Shown here one piece after another: positions 1 to 8,141 of a stretch of DNA of 64,000 nucleotides (position 1 is the stretch's first letter; each line of letters begins with the position of its first letter). The translations under genes and the position numbers were made by a program. The notes under the pieces were generated by a model. That model was not told the origin of the DNA and made no database searches. It saw only the letters and a list, made by a program, of their open reading frames with translations. The DNA is taken from the NCBI RefSeq assembly GCF_001483135.1, contig NZ_LNAL01000003.1:496001-560000 (forward strand), read 5' to 3'. The stretch comes from Solirubrum puertoriconensis (GTDB lineage Bacteria; Bacteroidota; Bacteroidia; Cytophagales; Hymenobacteraceae).

Positions 1-133
1 TAATCGGTGGATCGACGCTCGGGTACTCACGTACCGATAGGTAGCGGTAGCCGATTACGCCGAAGAGCACAATGACCAGACTCATCACGATGGCGAGTAC
101 TGGCCGGCTAATGCTGGTGGATGATAAACTCAT
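1..133 (-). CDS. RND efflux permease, N-terminal fragment
   Basis: Only the first 44 codons are in the window; the gene runs off the left edge. The protein starts MSLSSTSISRPVLAIVMSL, followed by one hydrophobic helix (about residues 10-30) and then YRYLSVREYPSVDPP. This matches the N-terminus of inner-membrane RND (HAE1/AcrB-type) drug and solute:proton antiporters, where SxxxIxRPV precedes TM1 and REYPxVDPP leads into the periplasmic porter domain. The adaptor gene lies 225 bp upstream on the same strand, the usual adaptor-pump order. Substrate cannot be inferred. Confidence 0.85.
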   Translation of the reverse strand, partial: MSLSSTSISRPVLAIVMSLVIVLFGVIGYRYLSVREYPSVDPPI

Positions 134-358
134 CTATGAAAGCTTCGGTGAAATACTAGAAAGTAGAAAGACGCTGCACGCCTAGGTTGTTGGACAACCC
201 AACTCGCCAAAGGCTTAATCAGGCGCTTAAAGGTTCGCGCCGCCGCTCCGCCCACTACGTGCACAACTCCATCGGCGTGGTAGCTGTTCGGTAGCGACCC
301 TAGGTAAGATGGGAAGGCTGCAACCAAGGAGCGCAAAGCAGGCGTACTGGCTGAGGTG

Positions 359-1558
359 CTAAAGCGCCTCGTTGGTGCTCTTCTGTACTTTGATTTTGTC
401 GCCGGGCTTAACCTGCAAAATGCCGGTGCGCAGCACGGTGTCGCCGGCCGCCAAGCCCTCGGTTACTTGAATCAGTTTCTCCGAGCGGATGCCAATTTTC
501 ACCTGTTGGGGCTGGGCCTTGCCACCTACCACTTTGTACACGCGGTAGCCGTTGGCTTCGGGCGAAACCGACTCAGTCGGAATTTGGATGGCCTGCTCTA
601 CTTGGCCGATTTGCAGGTTGACGCGCACAAACGCGCCGGGGCGCAACTCTTGCTTGGTGTTGGGATAGGTAGCGCGTACCGAGAGCGTGCGCGAAACCGG
701 GTCGATTTGCGGGTTGATAGCGTAAACCTTGGCTTCGAACTTCTTGCCGCTGGCTTCGTCGAGTACTTCTACCTGGTCGCCCACCTTCACGGCGGCGGCG
801 TAGCGGCCCGGCACGGCAAAGTCAATCTTAACGGGGGTAATGCGCGATACCGTGGTAATGGGCGTGTTGGGCGACACATAGGCACCTTGCGACACGGAGC
901 GCAGGCCCGCTATGCCGCTAAAGGGCGCCCGCACATAGGCTTTGGCCAGTTGAGCCTGCAGCGCCAGCAAATCGGCCCGGGCGGTAAGCAGCTGGTTGTT
1001 GCTTTGCTCGTACTCTTGCTGGCTGATATATTCTTTCTCGAGCAGGGTGCGCTGGCGCTTTTCCTGGTCGCTGAACAGCTTGATGTTGTAGCGGAGTTTC
1101 TGCAACTGCGCCTGAATCTCATCGGCGTTGATGGTGAGCAACAGCTGGCCTTTGCTCACGGGTTGTCCCTCGCGGAAGTTGAGGCTGGTGATGCGTCCGT
1201 TGATTTCGCTGCGAATCGTAACCTGCTCATCGGCCAGTACCGAGCCGGTTGCGGCTACGGCATCGGTTAAGCGGGTAGCCTGCACCACAAACACCTGCGC
1301 CGGTACCGCTCCGCCACGGCCTGCGCCACCGGGCCCACCACCTTTGGCAGCACCAGCGCCGGGGCCGCCTTTGCCACCGCCACCGCCTTTGCCGCCCTCA
1401 GCCGAAGGAGCCGGGAAATACTTAAACTTAACGAAAGCCAACGCGGCAACCACGGCCGCAGCCAGCAGCCACCAACGCCACGCTCCGCCTCGGCGGGGCT
1501 CGTGGTCGTACTCGTTATGCACGTTTGCGGAGTCGGTTAACGGCTCAATTTGAGGCAT
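359..1558 (-). CDS. RND efflux periplasmic adaptor (membrane fusion protein)
   Basis: A 399-residue HlyD/AcrA-type adaptor that would link an RND pump to an outer-membrane channel. It has a cytoplasmic head, one N-terminal membrane anchor (about 27-45), an unusual Gly/Lys-rich linker (about 55-84), then the biotinyl-lipoyl-like half motif (GRITSLNFREGQPVSKGQLL), a helical hairpin, and a second half motif (YVRAPFSGIAGLRSVSQGAYV). Beta-barrel and membrane-proximal domains follow, ending GDKIKVQKS. An in-frame upstream start at 1612 would add 18 residues. I prefer the ATG at 1558 because it directly precedes the acidic head and anchor. It sits upstream of the RND permease and probably forms an operon with it. 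Confidence 0.9.
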   Translation of the reverse strand: MPQIEPLTDSANVHNEYDHEPRRGGAWRWWLLAAAVVAALAFVKFKYFPAPSAEGGKGGGGGKGGPGAGAAKGGGPGGAGRGGAVPAQVFVVQATRLTDAVAATGSVLADEQVTIRSEINGRITSLNFREGQPVSKGQLLLTINADEIQAQLQKLRYNIKLFSDQEKRQRTLLEKEYISQQEYEQSNNQLLTARADLLALQAQLAKAYVRAPFSGIAGLRSVSQGAYVSPNTPITTVSRITPVKIDFAVPGRYAAAVKVGDQVEVLDEASGKKFEAKVYAINPQIDPVSRTLSVRATYPNTKQELRPGAFVRVNLQIGQVEQAIQIPTESVSPEANGYRVYKVVGGKAQPQQVKIGIRSEKLIQVTEGLAAGDTVLRTGILQVKPGDKIKVQKSTNEAL

Positions 1559-1691
1559 GACAGGGGTGAATGGTGAAGCAAAAAAGGTCGGTCTTGCCGC
1601 CACAATCGGCAAGACCGGCTATAACAGCAAAGGGCAGGTATAAAGTTTGGCGTGGGCACAACCCCGCCCCATGCTCAGCTTCTACGGACAC

Positions 1692-1721
1692 AAAAAAAGC
1701 CTGCGCGTTGCAGGCTTTTTT
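1692..1721. terminator. Bidirectional hairpin terminator
   Basis: Inverted repeat GCCTGC/GCAGGC with a GCGTT loop, flanked by an A run on the left and a T run on the right, so it reads as a rho-independent terminator on both strands. It lies just downstream of the minus-strand DUF892 gene. Confidence 0.8.
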
Positions 1722-1751
1722 GGAAAAAACGGGGCCGGCTGCCCGCGTTTG

Positions 1752-2255
1752 TTACATAGCACGCTGGTTGATGTAGCCTTTGGCTAAATCATTCAGCTTG
1801 GTGTCAGTGAGTTGTTCTTCTTGCAGGGTTTGCGAAAGCAGCGAGGCAGCTTCGGTGTGGCCCAACCGCTCAGCAAAGTGGCGCGCCGTGCCGTAGCCCG
1901 AAATTTCGTAGTGCTCGATGCGCTGCGAAGCGGCAATCAGAGCAGCGTCTTTCACCTCATCGGTAGCATTCTCGCTCAGGGTTTCTTTGCCTTCAGCTAC
2001 CAGGCCTTGCATGGCTTTGCAGGTGTGGCCACCGAGGTCCACATTGAGGCCGCGGCCAATCTGCTCGAGGCGGGCAACTTGGTTCTGGGTTTCCTGCAGG
2101 TGCGTTTCAAAAGCTTGGCGCAGGCGCGGGTCGCGGGCTTCCTGGGCCATCATTGGCAACGCCTTCACCAATTGGGTTTCGGCGCTGTACAGGTCTTTCA
2201 GTTGCTCGGCGAACAGGTCTTCGAGCGTATTCAGTTTGCCTTCAAAGAATGACAT
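1752..2255 (-). CDS. Ferritin-like DUF892 (YciE/YciF family) protein
   Basis: A 167-residue all-helical protein of the YciE/YciF (DUF892) ferritin-like family. It opens with LEDLFAEQLKDLYSAETQL, which holds the first metal-ligand-type Glu residues, and contains HTCKAMQGL, IAASQRIEHYEISGYGTA and LLSQTLQEEQLTD, the typical E/H positions of this fold. Family members are linked to general stress and stationary phase; their catalytic activity is not established. A second copy of similar length lies at 38976-39473. The gene has its own terminator. Confidence 0.9.
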   Translation of the reverse strand: MSFFEGKLNTLEDLFAEQLKDLYSAETQLVKALPMMAQEARDPRLRQAFETHLQETQNQVARLEQIGRGLNVDLGGHTCKAMQGLVAEGKETLSENATDEVKDAALIAASQRIEHYEISGYGTARHFAERLGHTEAASLLSQTLQEEQLTDTKLNDLAKGYINQRAM

Positions 2256-2438
2256 AGCGAATGAGGTTTAGGTGATTGGGAACGGGTTTTGGTAGAGTCA
2301 GTGAGTAATGATGCGGCGTAGTGGGCTTGGTGTACGAACCCTGTCAGCGGAGGGTTGAGAACCGGCGCCAGCTTCTGTGTTTATTAACCGCAAATTGATG
2401 ATGAGCGGCCCGCGCCGTTTCTGTACCTTGCAGGTTGC

Positions 2439-3941
2439 ATGGCTCTTCGTAGTTCCCGTCGTACTGCTGCTCCGCAGCTTCCGCTGGCGCCCGTGCCCCT
2501 GGCCGAGCTACTGCGCCGCGTGCGCGATGTTCTGGCTTTGGCCTTCGACGACGCCTATTGGGTAACCGCCGAAATTGCCGAGCTTACGTTGCCGCGCTTT
2601 GGAGCGGGCCACTGCTACCTTACCCTCACCGACCCCACCACTGGGGTAGGAGGGGCCGAAGTCCGTACGCAGGTGCGCGCCACCATTTGGCGCAACCGCT
2701 ACGAACTGTTGGGGCCACACTTCGAGCAGCAAACCGGGCAGCCGTTGCGTGCCGGCATGCGCGTGCTGGCCCGCTGCCAGGTGCGCTTTCACGAGCAGTA
2801 CGGCCTCAGCCTCGACATCATTGCCCTCGATGCTTCGTACACCGTTGGCGACCTAGCCCGGCAACGCGCCGAAACTATTGCCAAGCTCGAAGCGCGCGAC
2901 CTGCTGCAGCGCAACAAGCGCTTGTCGTTGGCTTTGGCACCGCAGCGCTTGGCGGTAATCTCGTCGGCCACGGCGGCTGGTTGGCAGGATTTTGTGCGCC
3001 AACTCGAAGAAGCACCGTATGCTTTTAATGTGGCCTTGTTTCCGGCCGCTATGCAAGGCCAGGAGGCACCAGCTAGCATCCTAGGTGCGCTGGAGCAAAT
3101 CAAGCGGCAGCGCAAACACTTCGATGCGGTTATCATCATCCGCGGTGGCGGCTCGCGCACCGATTTGCTATGCTTCGACGACTACGGCCTGGCGGCGGCC
3201 ATTGGTGCTTTCCCGCTGCCCGTGCTTACCGGCATCGGCCACGACCGCGACGAAGCCGTCGCCGACCTAACTGCCCACACCGCCCTGAAAACGCCCACCG
3301 CCGTGGCTATTTTCCTGGTCGAGCGGCTGGCTCGCCTCGAAGCTGCCCTCAACGGCTACGGCGTGCGCATTCATGAGCTGTGCACGCAGCAGTTGGGGCA
3401 GTATAGCGCTGGGCTGCAGCGCCTAGGTCGGCAACTGGTGCAAAGCAGCCAAGGGCGCCTCAGCCAGGAGCAAAATACCTTGCGCCAGCGCCTGCGCCGC
3501 GCCACCGAAATACCCCGCGAGGCCTTAGCGCGCGAAAGCCGCCAGCTAGCTACGCAGCAACAGCATTTGCGCCGCGCCGCCCTGCATGCTGCCGACCGCC
3601 AGCGCCGCCACGTGCGCCACCTAGGGCGCTTGGTGTTGCGGCGATTCCGGCAGCTGCACCAGCGCCGCCGCGAGGCCTTGCTGCGCCAGCGCTACCAACT
3701 CGAGGTAGCCGCAGTGCGCGCTACTGCTCGCCATGCCTTGGCGTTGGCTGCTGCCGTTACCCGCCACGCCTCCCTCGACCCCATGCACCTAGGGCAGCGC
3801 GGCTACTTGCGCGCCGATAGTTTGCACCCCATTTCCCCGTCTTCGCCGCCCGGTACGCTGCTGCTGCTGCAACTGCCCGACGGCCCTTTGCCGGTACAAG
3901 TGGTTGATCTGGCCACTACTCCCGATCCGCATACACGCTAA
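2439..3941 (+). CDS. xseA: Exodeoxyribonuclease VII large subunit
   Basis: A 500-residue XseA, the catalytic subunit of exonuclease VII, which degrades single-stranded DNA from both ends. An N-terminal OB-fold (YWVTAEIAELTLPRFGAGHC through about residue 130) is followed by the catalytic core: IRGGGSRTDLLCFDDYGLA, then GIGHDRDEAVAD near 266-277, and LKTPTAVAIFLVE. The C-terminal half is Arg/Gln-rich and helical, as expected for the part that carries XseB. The ATG at 2439 is the first start; a TACCTTGC box lies only 6 bp upstream, so the mRNA may be nearly leaderless. xseB follows after one base. Confidence 0.95.
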   Translation: MALRSSRRTAAPQLPLAPVPLAELLRRVRDVLALAFDDAYWVTAEIAELTLPRFGAGHCYLTLTDPTTGVGGAEVRTQVRATIWRNRYELLGPHFEQQTGQPLRAGMRVLARCQVRFHEQYGLSLDIIALDASYTVGDLARQRAETIAKLEARDLLQRNKRLSLALAPQRLAVISSATAAGWQDFVRQLEEAPYAFNVALFPAAMQGQEAPASILGALEQIKRQRKHFDAVIIIRGGGSRTDLLCFDDYGLAAAIGAFPLPVLTGIGHDRDEAVADLTAHTALKTPTAVAIFLVERLARLEAALNGYGVRIHELCTQQLGQYSAGLQRLGRQLVQSSQGRLSQEQNTLRQRLRRATEIPREALARESRQLATQQQHLRRAALHAADRQRRHVRHLGRLVLRRFRQLHQRRREALLRQRYQLEVAAVRATARHALALAAAVTRHASLDPMHLGQRGYLRADSLHPISPSSPPGTLLLLQLPDGPLPVQVVDLATTPDPHTR

Positions 3942-3942
3942 T

Positions 3943-4194
3943 ATGTCCACCGACGCTACCTCGCCCGACCGTACCTACCGCGACGCCATTTCCGAGCTCG
4001 AAACTTTGCTTCGCCGCCTCGAAACCGAAAACGTGGATGTCGATGACCTTACGGCCAATGCCCAGCGGGCCGCCGAGCTTATCCGTTTCTGCAAGCAGCG
4101 CCTGCGCACCGCCGAAGCGACCCTAGACCGCGTGTTCGATGCCCTCGACGAAGAAGACGAGGAGCCTGCGGATTCCGACGACGATTCGCTGTAA
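3943..4194 (+). CDS. xseB: Exodeoxyribonuclease VII small subunit
   Basis: An 83-residue XseB that forms a helical stalk on XseA. The diagnostic region YRDAISELETLLRRLETENV, then DDLTANAQRAAELIRFC, is present, followed by RTAEATLDRVFDAL and a very acidic tail (DEEDEEPADSDDD). The ATG at 3943 comes one base after the xseA stop (TAA 3939-3941), implying translational coupling. A longer reading from 3904 overlaps xseA and adds residues the family lacks, so it was not used. Confidence 0.93.
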   Translation: MSTDATSPDRTYRDAISELETLLRRLETENVDVDDLTANAQRAAELIRFCKQRLRTAEATLDRVFDALDEEDEEPADSDDDSL

Positions 4195-4539
4195 GCCAAC
4201 CGGCGGCCAGCAACCCTAGGTGTAACGTGGGTACCGCCACAAAAGGGGGTAGCTTGGGCAACCCAGTCCAAGTTCTTGCACATGATTTAGTTAGGTGGTG
4301 TAATATCCCAGTCAGGGGCACCGAGTGCTATTTGGCACTCCTTGCGAAACAGCCGAGCTTGGTGCACTACTTGTCTGCCTAGACCATTCCGTTGAAGGCC
4401 CGTCCACGTGTGTTACTGCGTTTAGCACGCAGTACATGGCCACACAGTTATTACATTTGAATAATAATATATTTGTGCGCCTTAATCATAAGGTTTATTG
4501 CTCTTCTCTCATTTTACCTCTCAACAACCTCTACCCAAA
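4195..4539. other. Intergenic region upstream of the small-protein/7-TM/kinase cluster
   Basis: 345 bp without a convincing gene. It contains one CCTAGG site (4214-4219), two small hairpins (GAGTGC/GCACTC near 4323-4340 and ACTGCG/CGCAGT near 4411-4433), and an A+T-rich stretch from 4440 holding a promoter-like TATATTTG. A 72-codon reading at 4325-4543 has no family features and was not accepted. Confidence 0.5.
4468..4475 (+). promoter_or_regulatory. Bacteroidota-type -7 promoter box
   Basis: TATATTTG matches the Bacteroidota sigma consensus TAnnTTTG exactly and lies in an A+T-rich stretch 64 bp before the ATG of the next gene. No clear -33 TTTG stands at 19-21 bp upstream; a TTTG at 4456-4459 is too close. 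Moderate support. Confidence 0.5.
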
Positions 4540-4851
4540 ATGACATTTACCGGCGACGAAGGCAGCTTCATTAGCGAAGCAGATGGTGTAGCCCTCACGA
4601 AGCGCTACCAAGAGTGCGGCATTAACCCCAATAGAGCTTTATTCCTAGGTAAAGAACACCTGCTCAAACTTTTGGAGCAAGATGGGGCGAAGGGCATTCG
4701 TTTTTATTTCGGACTGAAAGACGACGAAAAGCTCACGTTGGTAGCCGTAGCAGCCAGCGCCGAGGGCGAGGATCTAACCTCACTGGTGCTGAACCGCGGC
4801 TTCGAGTGCCCTGATGGCTGCGCCCACAACAGCCCGTTCTACACGGAATAA
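4540..4851 (+). CDS. Small conserved-type protein with C-terminal Cys motif, unknown function
   Basis: 103 residues, no signal peptide or membrane segment. Visible features are an N-terminal FTGDEGSFISEADGVAL, a middle segment ALFLGKEHLLKLLEQDGAKG, a strand-rich part (IRFYFGLKDDEKLTLVAVA), and a C-terminal CPDGC followed by HNSPF. The two cysteines could bind metal or form a disulfide. The ATG at 4540 was chosen over an upstream in-frame start at 4498 because FTGDEG looks like the natural start and the extension is low complexity. It is 16 bp upstream of a 7-TM protein and is probably co-transcribed with it. I recall similar small proteins in other Bacteroidota but cannot name a domain. Confidence 0.7.
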   Translation: MTFTGDEGSFISEADGVALTKRYQECGINPNRALFLGKEHLLKLLEQDGAKGIRFYFGLKDDEKLTLVAVAASAEGEDLTSLVLNRGFECPDGCAHNSPFYTE

Positions 4852-4867
4852 CCCCTCACCTCACGTT

Positions 4868-5557
4868 ATGCCAATGCCCATTCCTGAGTGGCTCAATATC
4901 CTGAGCACGGCTTTAAACCGCGCATCCATGTTTGGCGTGCTCGTGCCCACGGTGCTGGGAGTGTGGCGTTGGCGTAGCCTGTCTAAATCGGCCCGCATCC
5001 TGGTTTGGTACTTCGCGTTTTGGAGCGCCGATGCCTTTGTGGATATGTGGAGTCGCAAGGTGCTGCACACCAACATTTATCTATTCCACGTAACGGTGCT
5101 CGTCGAAACCTGGCTGCTTGGCTGGGCTTACTACCACGCGCTGAACCAAGCTTGGGTAAAACGCTGGCTGCCGGTGGCAGGGGTAATCTTTACACTGGTG
5201 TGCCTGGCCGACGCTTTTTGGTGGTCGGGCATACACCACCTCAACATATACGCCCGCGCCGTGCAGGTGGTGCTGATGATTACTCTTGTGCTGCTCTATT
5301 TTGAGCAATGGCTGCTGCAACTGCGCGCCATTAACCCCTGGTACGACTTTATGTTTCTGGTGAGCGTGGCGCAGGCAATCTATTACGCGGGCTCCGTAAC
5401 CAGCTACATCATGAAGAACGAGAAAGGAATTGCCAATCGTTGGATGGGTGTAATTATTGACGGGACTTACATAATCGGTTTGGTGCTGATGACGCTGGCT
5501 TTGTGGCGTGAAGGCCGCGTGCTCCGTGAAAACCAGAAAAAATATAGTGCTGCCTAA
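4868..5557 (+). CDS. Seven-helix membrane protein, unknown function
   Basis: 229 residues with seven predicted membrane helices (about 15-32, 42-58, 66-86, 95-115, 124-144, 152-172, 184-205) and a short basic C-terminus (REGRVLRENQKKY). Many Trp/Tyr residues lie at helix ends. No transporter or enzyme motif was recognised. The ATG at 4868 follows the previous stop by 16 bp, so the two genes look like one operon. The kinase and regulator genes follow on the same strand after a 203-bp gap. A sensory role with that kinase, which has no input domain of its own, is conceivable but only inferred from position. Confidence 0.7.
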   Translation: MPMPIPEWLNILSTALNRASMFGVLVPTVLGVWRWRSLSKSARILVWYFAFWSADAFVDMWSRKVLHTNIYLFHVTVLVETWLLGWAYYHALNQAWVKRWLPVAGVIFTLVCLADAFWWSGIHHLNIYARAVQVVLMITLVLLYFEQWLLQLRAINPWYDFMFLVSVAQAIYYAGSVTSYIMKNEKGIANRWMGVIIDGTYIIGLVLMTLALWREGRVLRENQKKYSAA

Positions 5558-5760
5558 ATGTGCACATGAGCGATATTCAAAGCTTAGCAATTGGCGCTCA
5601 GAAGGCCAGGATAGATATTTTAGGCGTCTTTGTGTAGTTTTAGTGCTTCAAGCTGATTGACTTACGGCTTGTAACGGAAGAGTATTGCCGATATATTGAA
5701 TTCTTGTTTACATTAGATTGTGGCTATGTTTAAGCCGTGTTTTTATCCGCTTAGTGTTTG

Positions 5761-6594
5761 ATGAGTCCTTTGCTTACATCGTTACTGCTTGTAACCCCAG
5801 TGCTGTTAGCGCTGACCCTAGGCATTGTGGGTTTTGTGTTGCGCTATCAACGCCGGCTGCTGTTGCAGCAAGAAGAGTTGCGACAGCAGCGCGAGCAAGC
5901 TCAATCGCAGGCGCTTGAGGCTGCGTTACTCGCTCAGGAAGACGAACGTCGCCGCATTGCTGCCGATTTGCACGATGCCGTGGGCACTATGCTCTCCATA
6001 GTGAAGCTGCACCTGAGCGCTATGCCTGAGTCGTCGGCCACCAGCGAAATGTCGGCCATGCTCGATCAGGCCATTTCCGAGGTGCGGCGCATTTCGCGCA
6101 ACCTACTGCCGGCCGTCCTCGAAAAATTCGGCTTGTCATTCGCACTCGAAACCCTGAGCCGCGCCGTGCCCGAAGGTGGGCCTCGAGTGGTGCTGCAACA
6201 GGTAGGAGAGCCCAAGCGCATGCCCGCCCATCACGAGCTGGCGGTGTACCGGGTGGTGCAAGAGCTGATCGGCAACGGCCTAAAGCACGCTCAAGCCAAC
6301 GAAATTGTGGTGCGCCTGCAATTTGGGCCCGATCGGCTAGGTATCGAATACTCCGACGACGGCGTGGGCTTTAACCTAGCCGCTGCCGATGCGCAACCCA
6401 CCCCCGAAGCACGTTCGGGCTTGGGTTTAACCAACTTACGTAGTCGGGTTGTGGTTTTGCGGGGTATATTGCGCCACGAGTCGGCCCCCGGAGCCGGCAC
6501 CCGCGTCTGGATTTCTTTTCCGGCCACTTACCTGCCTACCCCTGCTACCGCCGATCCTGCTGCAACACCTATTTCCGTATCTCTAGCCTCATGA
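5761..6594 (+). CDS. NarL/DesK-type sensor histidine kinase without a sensor domain
   Basis: 277 residues. One N-terminal membrane helix (about 5-27) is followed by a Gln/Glu-rich coiled coil (about 30-60). A HisKA_3 dimerisation box has DERRRIAADLHDAVG with phospho-acceptor His71. The HATPase domain has ELIGNGLKHA (Asn172), SDDGVGF (199-204) and SGLGLTNLRSR (219-229). No periplasmic loop or other input domain exists, so the signal must come through the membrane helix, the coiled coil or a partner. The ATG at 5761 is used; the preceding TTG is in frame. The stop overlaps the next start (ATGA), which couples it to the response regulator. Confidence 0.92.
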   Translation: MSPLLTSLLLVTPVLLALTLGIVGFVLRYQRRLLLQQEELRQQREQAQSQALEAALLAQEDERRRIAADLHDAVGTMLSIVKLHLSAMPESSATSEMSAMLDQAISEVRRISRNLLPAVLEKFGLSFALETLSRAVPEGGPRVVLQQVGEPKRMPAHHELAVYRVVQELIGNGLKHAQANEIVVRLQFGPDRLGIEYSDDGVGFNLAAADAQPTPEARSGLGLTNLRSRVVVLRGILRHESAPGAGTRVWISFPATYLPTPATADPAATPISVSLAS

Positions 6595-6986
6595 GCCCTA
6601 TTATTCGAGTAGCTATAGCCGACGACCACATCCTGTTTCGCAAGGGCCTACGGGCGCTCCTCACCGCCTTCGACGAGGTAGATGTACTATTTGAAGCGGG
6701 CGACGGGCAAGAATTGCTGGAGCGCATTGATGCCCTGACACATCACCCCGATGTGGTGCTGATGGATTTGCAAATGCCCGTGCTCGATGGCCTGCAAACT
6801 ACCCGTTTACTGCGTGTGCAATACCCCGGCATTCGGGTTATTATTATATCGATGCACGATGAGCCTGAACTTATCGAAAGCTTGAAGGCCGAGGGCGCGT
6901 ACGGCTACCTGCTGAAGAACGCCAACCCCGAAGAAATGCGCCGAATGATTAAAGGCGCAGTGGCACATACGGTTGCGGTATCGTAG
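6591..6986 (+). CDS. NarL-type response regulator receiver lacking the HTH domain
   Basis: 131 residues forming a complete receiver domain: acidic pocket Asp11-Asp12, phospho-acceptor Asp59 in VVLMDLQMP, a Ser/Met beta-4 end (IIISMHDE) and Lys109 in YGYLLKNA. The sequence matches NarL/FixJ-family receivers, which normally continue into a LuxR-type helix-turn-helix and total about 210 residues. Here translation ends in IKGAVAHTVAVS and no HTH is found downstream in any frame up to the next gene. It is thus either a truncated regulator or one acting by protein contact. It overlaps the kinase gene by 4 bp. Confidence 0.88.
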   Translation: MSPIIRVAIADDHILFRKGLRALLTAFDEVDVLFEAGDGQELLERIDALTHHPDVVLMDLQMPVLDGLQTTRLLRVQYPGIRVIIISMHDEPELIESLKAEGAYGYLLKNANPEEMRRMIKGAVAHTVAVS

Positions 6987-7061
6987 CTTTGCAGCATAAC
7001 ACCCCGCTAGTCTGATACTGCCCTTAAGCATGTCGCTAGGGGCTGTTCTGTCTTTTGTTAT

Positions 7062-7628
7062 ATGTTGCTCGATATGGCGCATTTGCGCTTTGCTCTGCTA
7101 GTTGCTGCCATAAGCGTAACCACGTCGGTTACGGTATGCCGTGCGCAATCAGCGGCAAACCTAGGTGCCCCAAGGGCCGCGCTTGGCCAGGAGCTAGCCT
7201 TGTTAACCAAGCCGCGCGCATCCGCAACCGATCCTACCGGAACGGGCAAGAAGAAAACGGACACCGCCACACCACATACCCACACCGACAGCACCCGCTT
7301 GGTAGTGTTTCATCGGCCCGTAAGCACCCAGCCCGATGTGGAGGTGAGCATCAACGGCGACATCGTAGGCAACATTGCCGATAAAGGCTTTGTACTGGTG
7401 CTATGGCCCAATGCCCACAACGAGTTAAGCCTGTGCCCCAACGCGCGGTCGGCTACCGGCGTAGCGGTGCATCCGCAGCACTGCCGCATCAATTATTACG
7501 AGCTTGTGCCGGGCTCTGGCAAGCACGCCGCTACTTTAAAACCGGTTTCGGCCAAGGAGGGCGAGTTTTACGTGCGCTTGCTGCAACAGCGCGCGAAGGA
7601 GCAAAGCATGCAGGCTGCCCGCCGCTAG
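7062..7628 (+). CDS. Exported protein of unknown function
   Basis: 188 residues with a signal peptide (hydrophobic core LRFALLVAAISVTTSVTV, likely cleavage after CRAQ), then a low-complexity Thr/His/Lys linker (KKKTDTATPHTHTDST). A folded part starts near residue 80 (RLVVFHRP, VEVSINGDIVGNIADKGFVLV) and ends in a basic helical tail. The 'sequence N G x x V' strand pattern recalls small beta-sandwich exported proteins, but no family was identified. An alternative ATG at 7074 (MAHLRF) would give a more typical signal peptide. The gene is preceded by the kinase-regulator pair on the same strand with a 75-bp gap. Confidence 0.65.
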   Translation: MLLDMAHLRFALLVAAISVTTSVTVCRAQSAANLGAPRAALGQELALLTKPRASATDPTGTGKKKTDTATPHTHTDSTRLVVFHRPVSTQPDVEVSINGDIVGNIADKGFVLVLWPNAHNELSLCPNARSATGVAVHPQHCRINYYELVPGSGKHAATLKPVSAKEGEFYVRLLQQRAKEQSMQAARR

Positions 7629-7643
7629 CACTTGCTGCGGCAC

Positions 7644-8000
7644 CTAGGGCTGAAGCTCGGTACTGGGGTCCCAGAAGCGCTGGGTAAAATCCTGCACTTT
7701 ATCATCGATGACGGGCACGCCTTCAGCCTCCAAGGCCTCTTGCATGGCCGAGGGCGGGTTGTAGAACTGCTTGCCCGTGAGCACGCCCAAGCGGTTGATA
7801 ACGCGGTGGCAGGGCACGTACTCGTCGCCGCGTAAGTCGTGCGCCGCCTGCATGGCCCAGCCTACCGTGCGGGCGCCTTGTTTGCTACCTAGGTAATGCG
7901 CAATGGCACCGTACGTAGAAACGCGCCCCGGCGGAATAAGGCGCACTACTTCGTACACATCCTGAAAGAAGTTGCGGTAACGTTCGTTGGGTTCCTTCAT
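7644..8000 (-). CDS. MGMT-family DNA alkyltransferase domain protein
   Basis: 118 residues corresponding to the DNA-binding and active-site domain of O6-alkylguanine-DNA alkyltransferases. It has FFQDVYEVVRLIPPGRVSTYG, the recognition helix region (GARTVGWAMQAA) and PCHRVI with Cys64. Alkyltransferase-like proteins of the YbaZ type have Trp in place of this Cys (PWHR), so here the methyl-acceptor is retained. The N-terminal RNase H-like domain of Ogt/Ada-C is absent. It could be a minimal repair enzyme or a damage-recognition protein that kept the cysteine. Confidence 0.85.
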   Translation of the reverse strand: MKEPNERYRNFFQDVYEVVRLIPPGRVSTYGAIAHYLGSKQGARTVGWAMQAAHDLRGDEYVPCHRVINRLGVLTGKQFYNPPSAMQEALEAEGVPVIDDKVQDFTQRFWDPSTELQP

Positions 8001-8141
8001 CAGCCCGAAGATACGTGCCCTAGGTAAGCTGTGGCCGAACTTGGTACGGCAGCAGCAGGTTTTGGCCCAAGCAGAGCAGGAATTAATGCAACCATCTGCC
8101 TACCTTACAAGCCAAATCTCACCCTCACCACTTAGTTCTGT

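Noticed and set aside
130-336. 68-codon minus-strand open frame between the RND permease and adaptor genes
   Set aside because: No family features, unusual Arg/Phe-rich end, overlaps the permease start.
356-1270. 304-codon plus-strand open frame opposite the RND adaptor gene
   Set aside because: Antisense shadow of a recognised adaptor; no domain features.
3904-3942. Upstream in-frame start for xseB
   Set aside because: It would overlap the xseA end and add 13 residues not seen at the start of XseB proteins; the ATG at 3943 directly follows the xseA stop.
5566-5637. 23-codon open frame (starts MSDIQSLAIG) after the 7-TM protein gene
   Set aside because: Too short to judge, no supporting overlap or ribosome site, no homology recognised.
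7644-8000. Possible alkyltransferase-like (ATL) protein without activity
   Set aside because: The active-site Cys is present (PCHR), unlike ATL proteins that have PWHR, so it was not called inactive.
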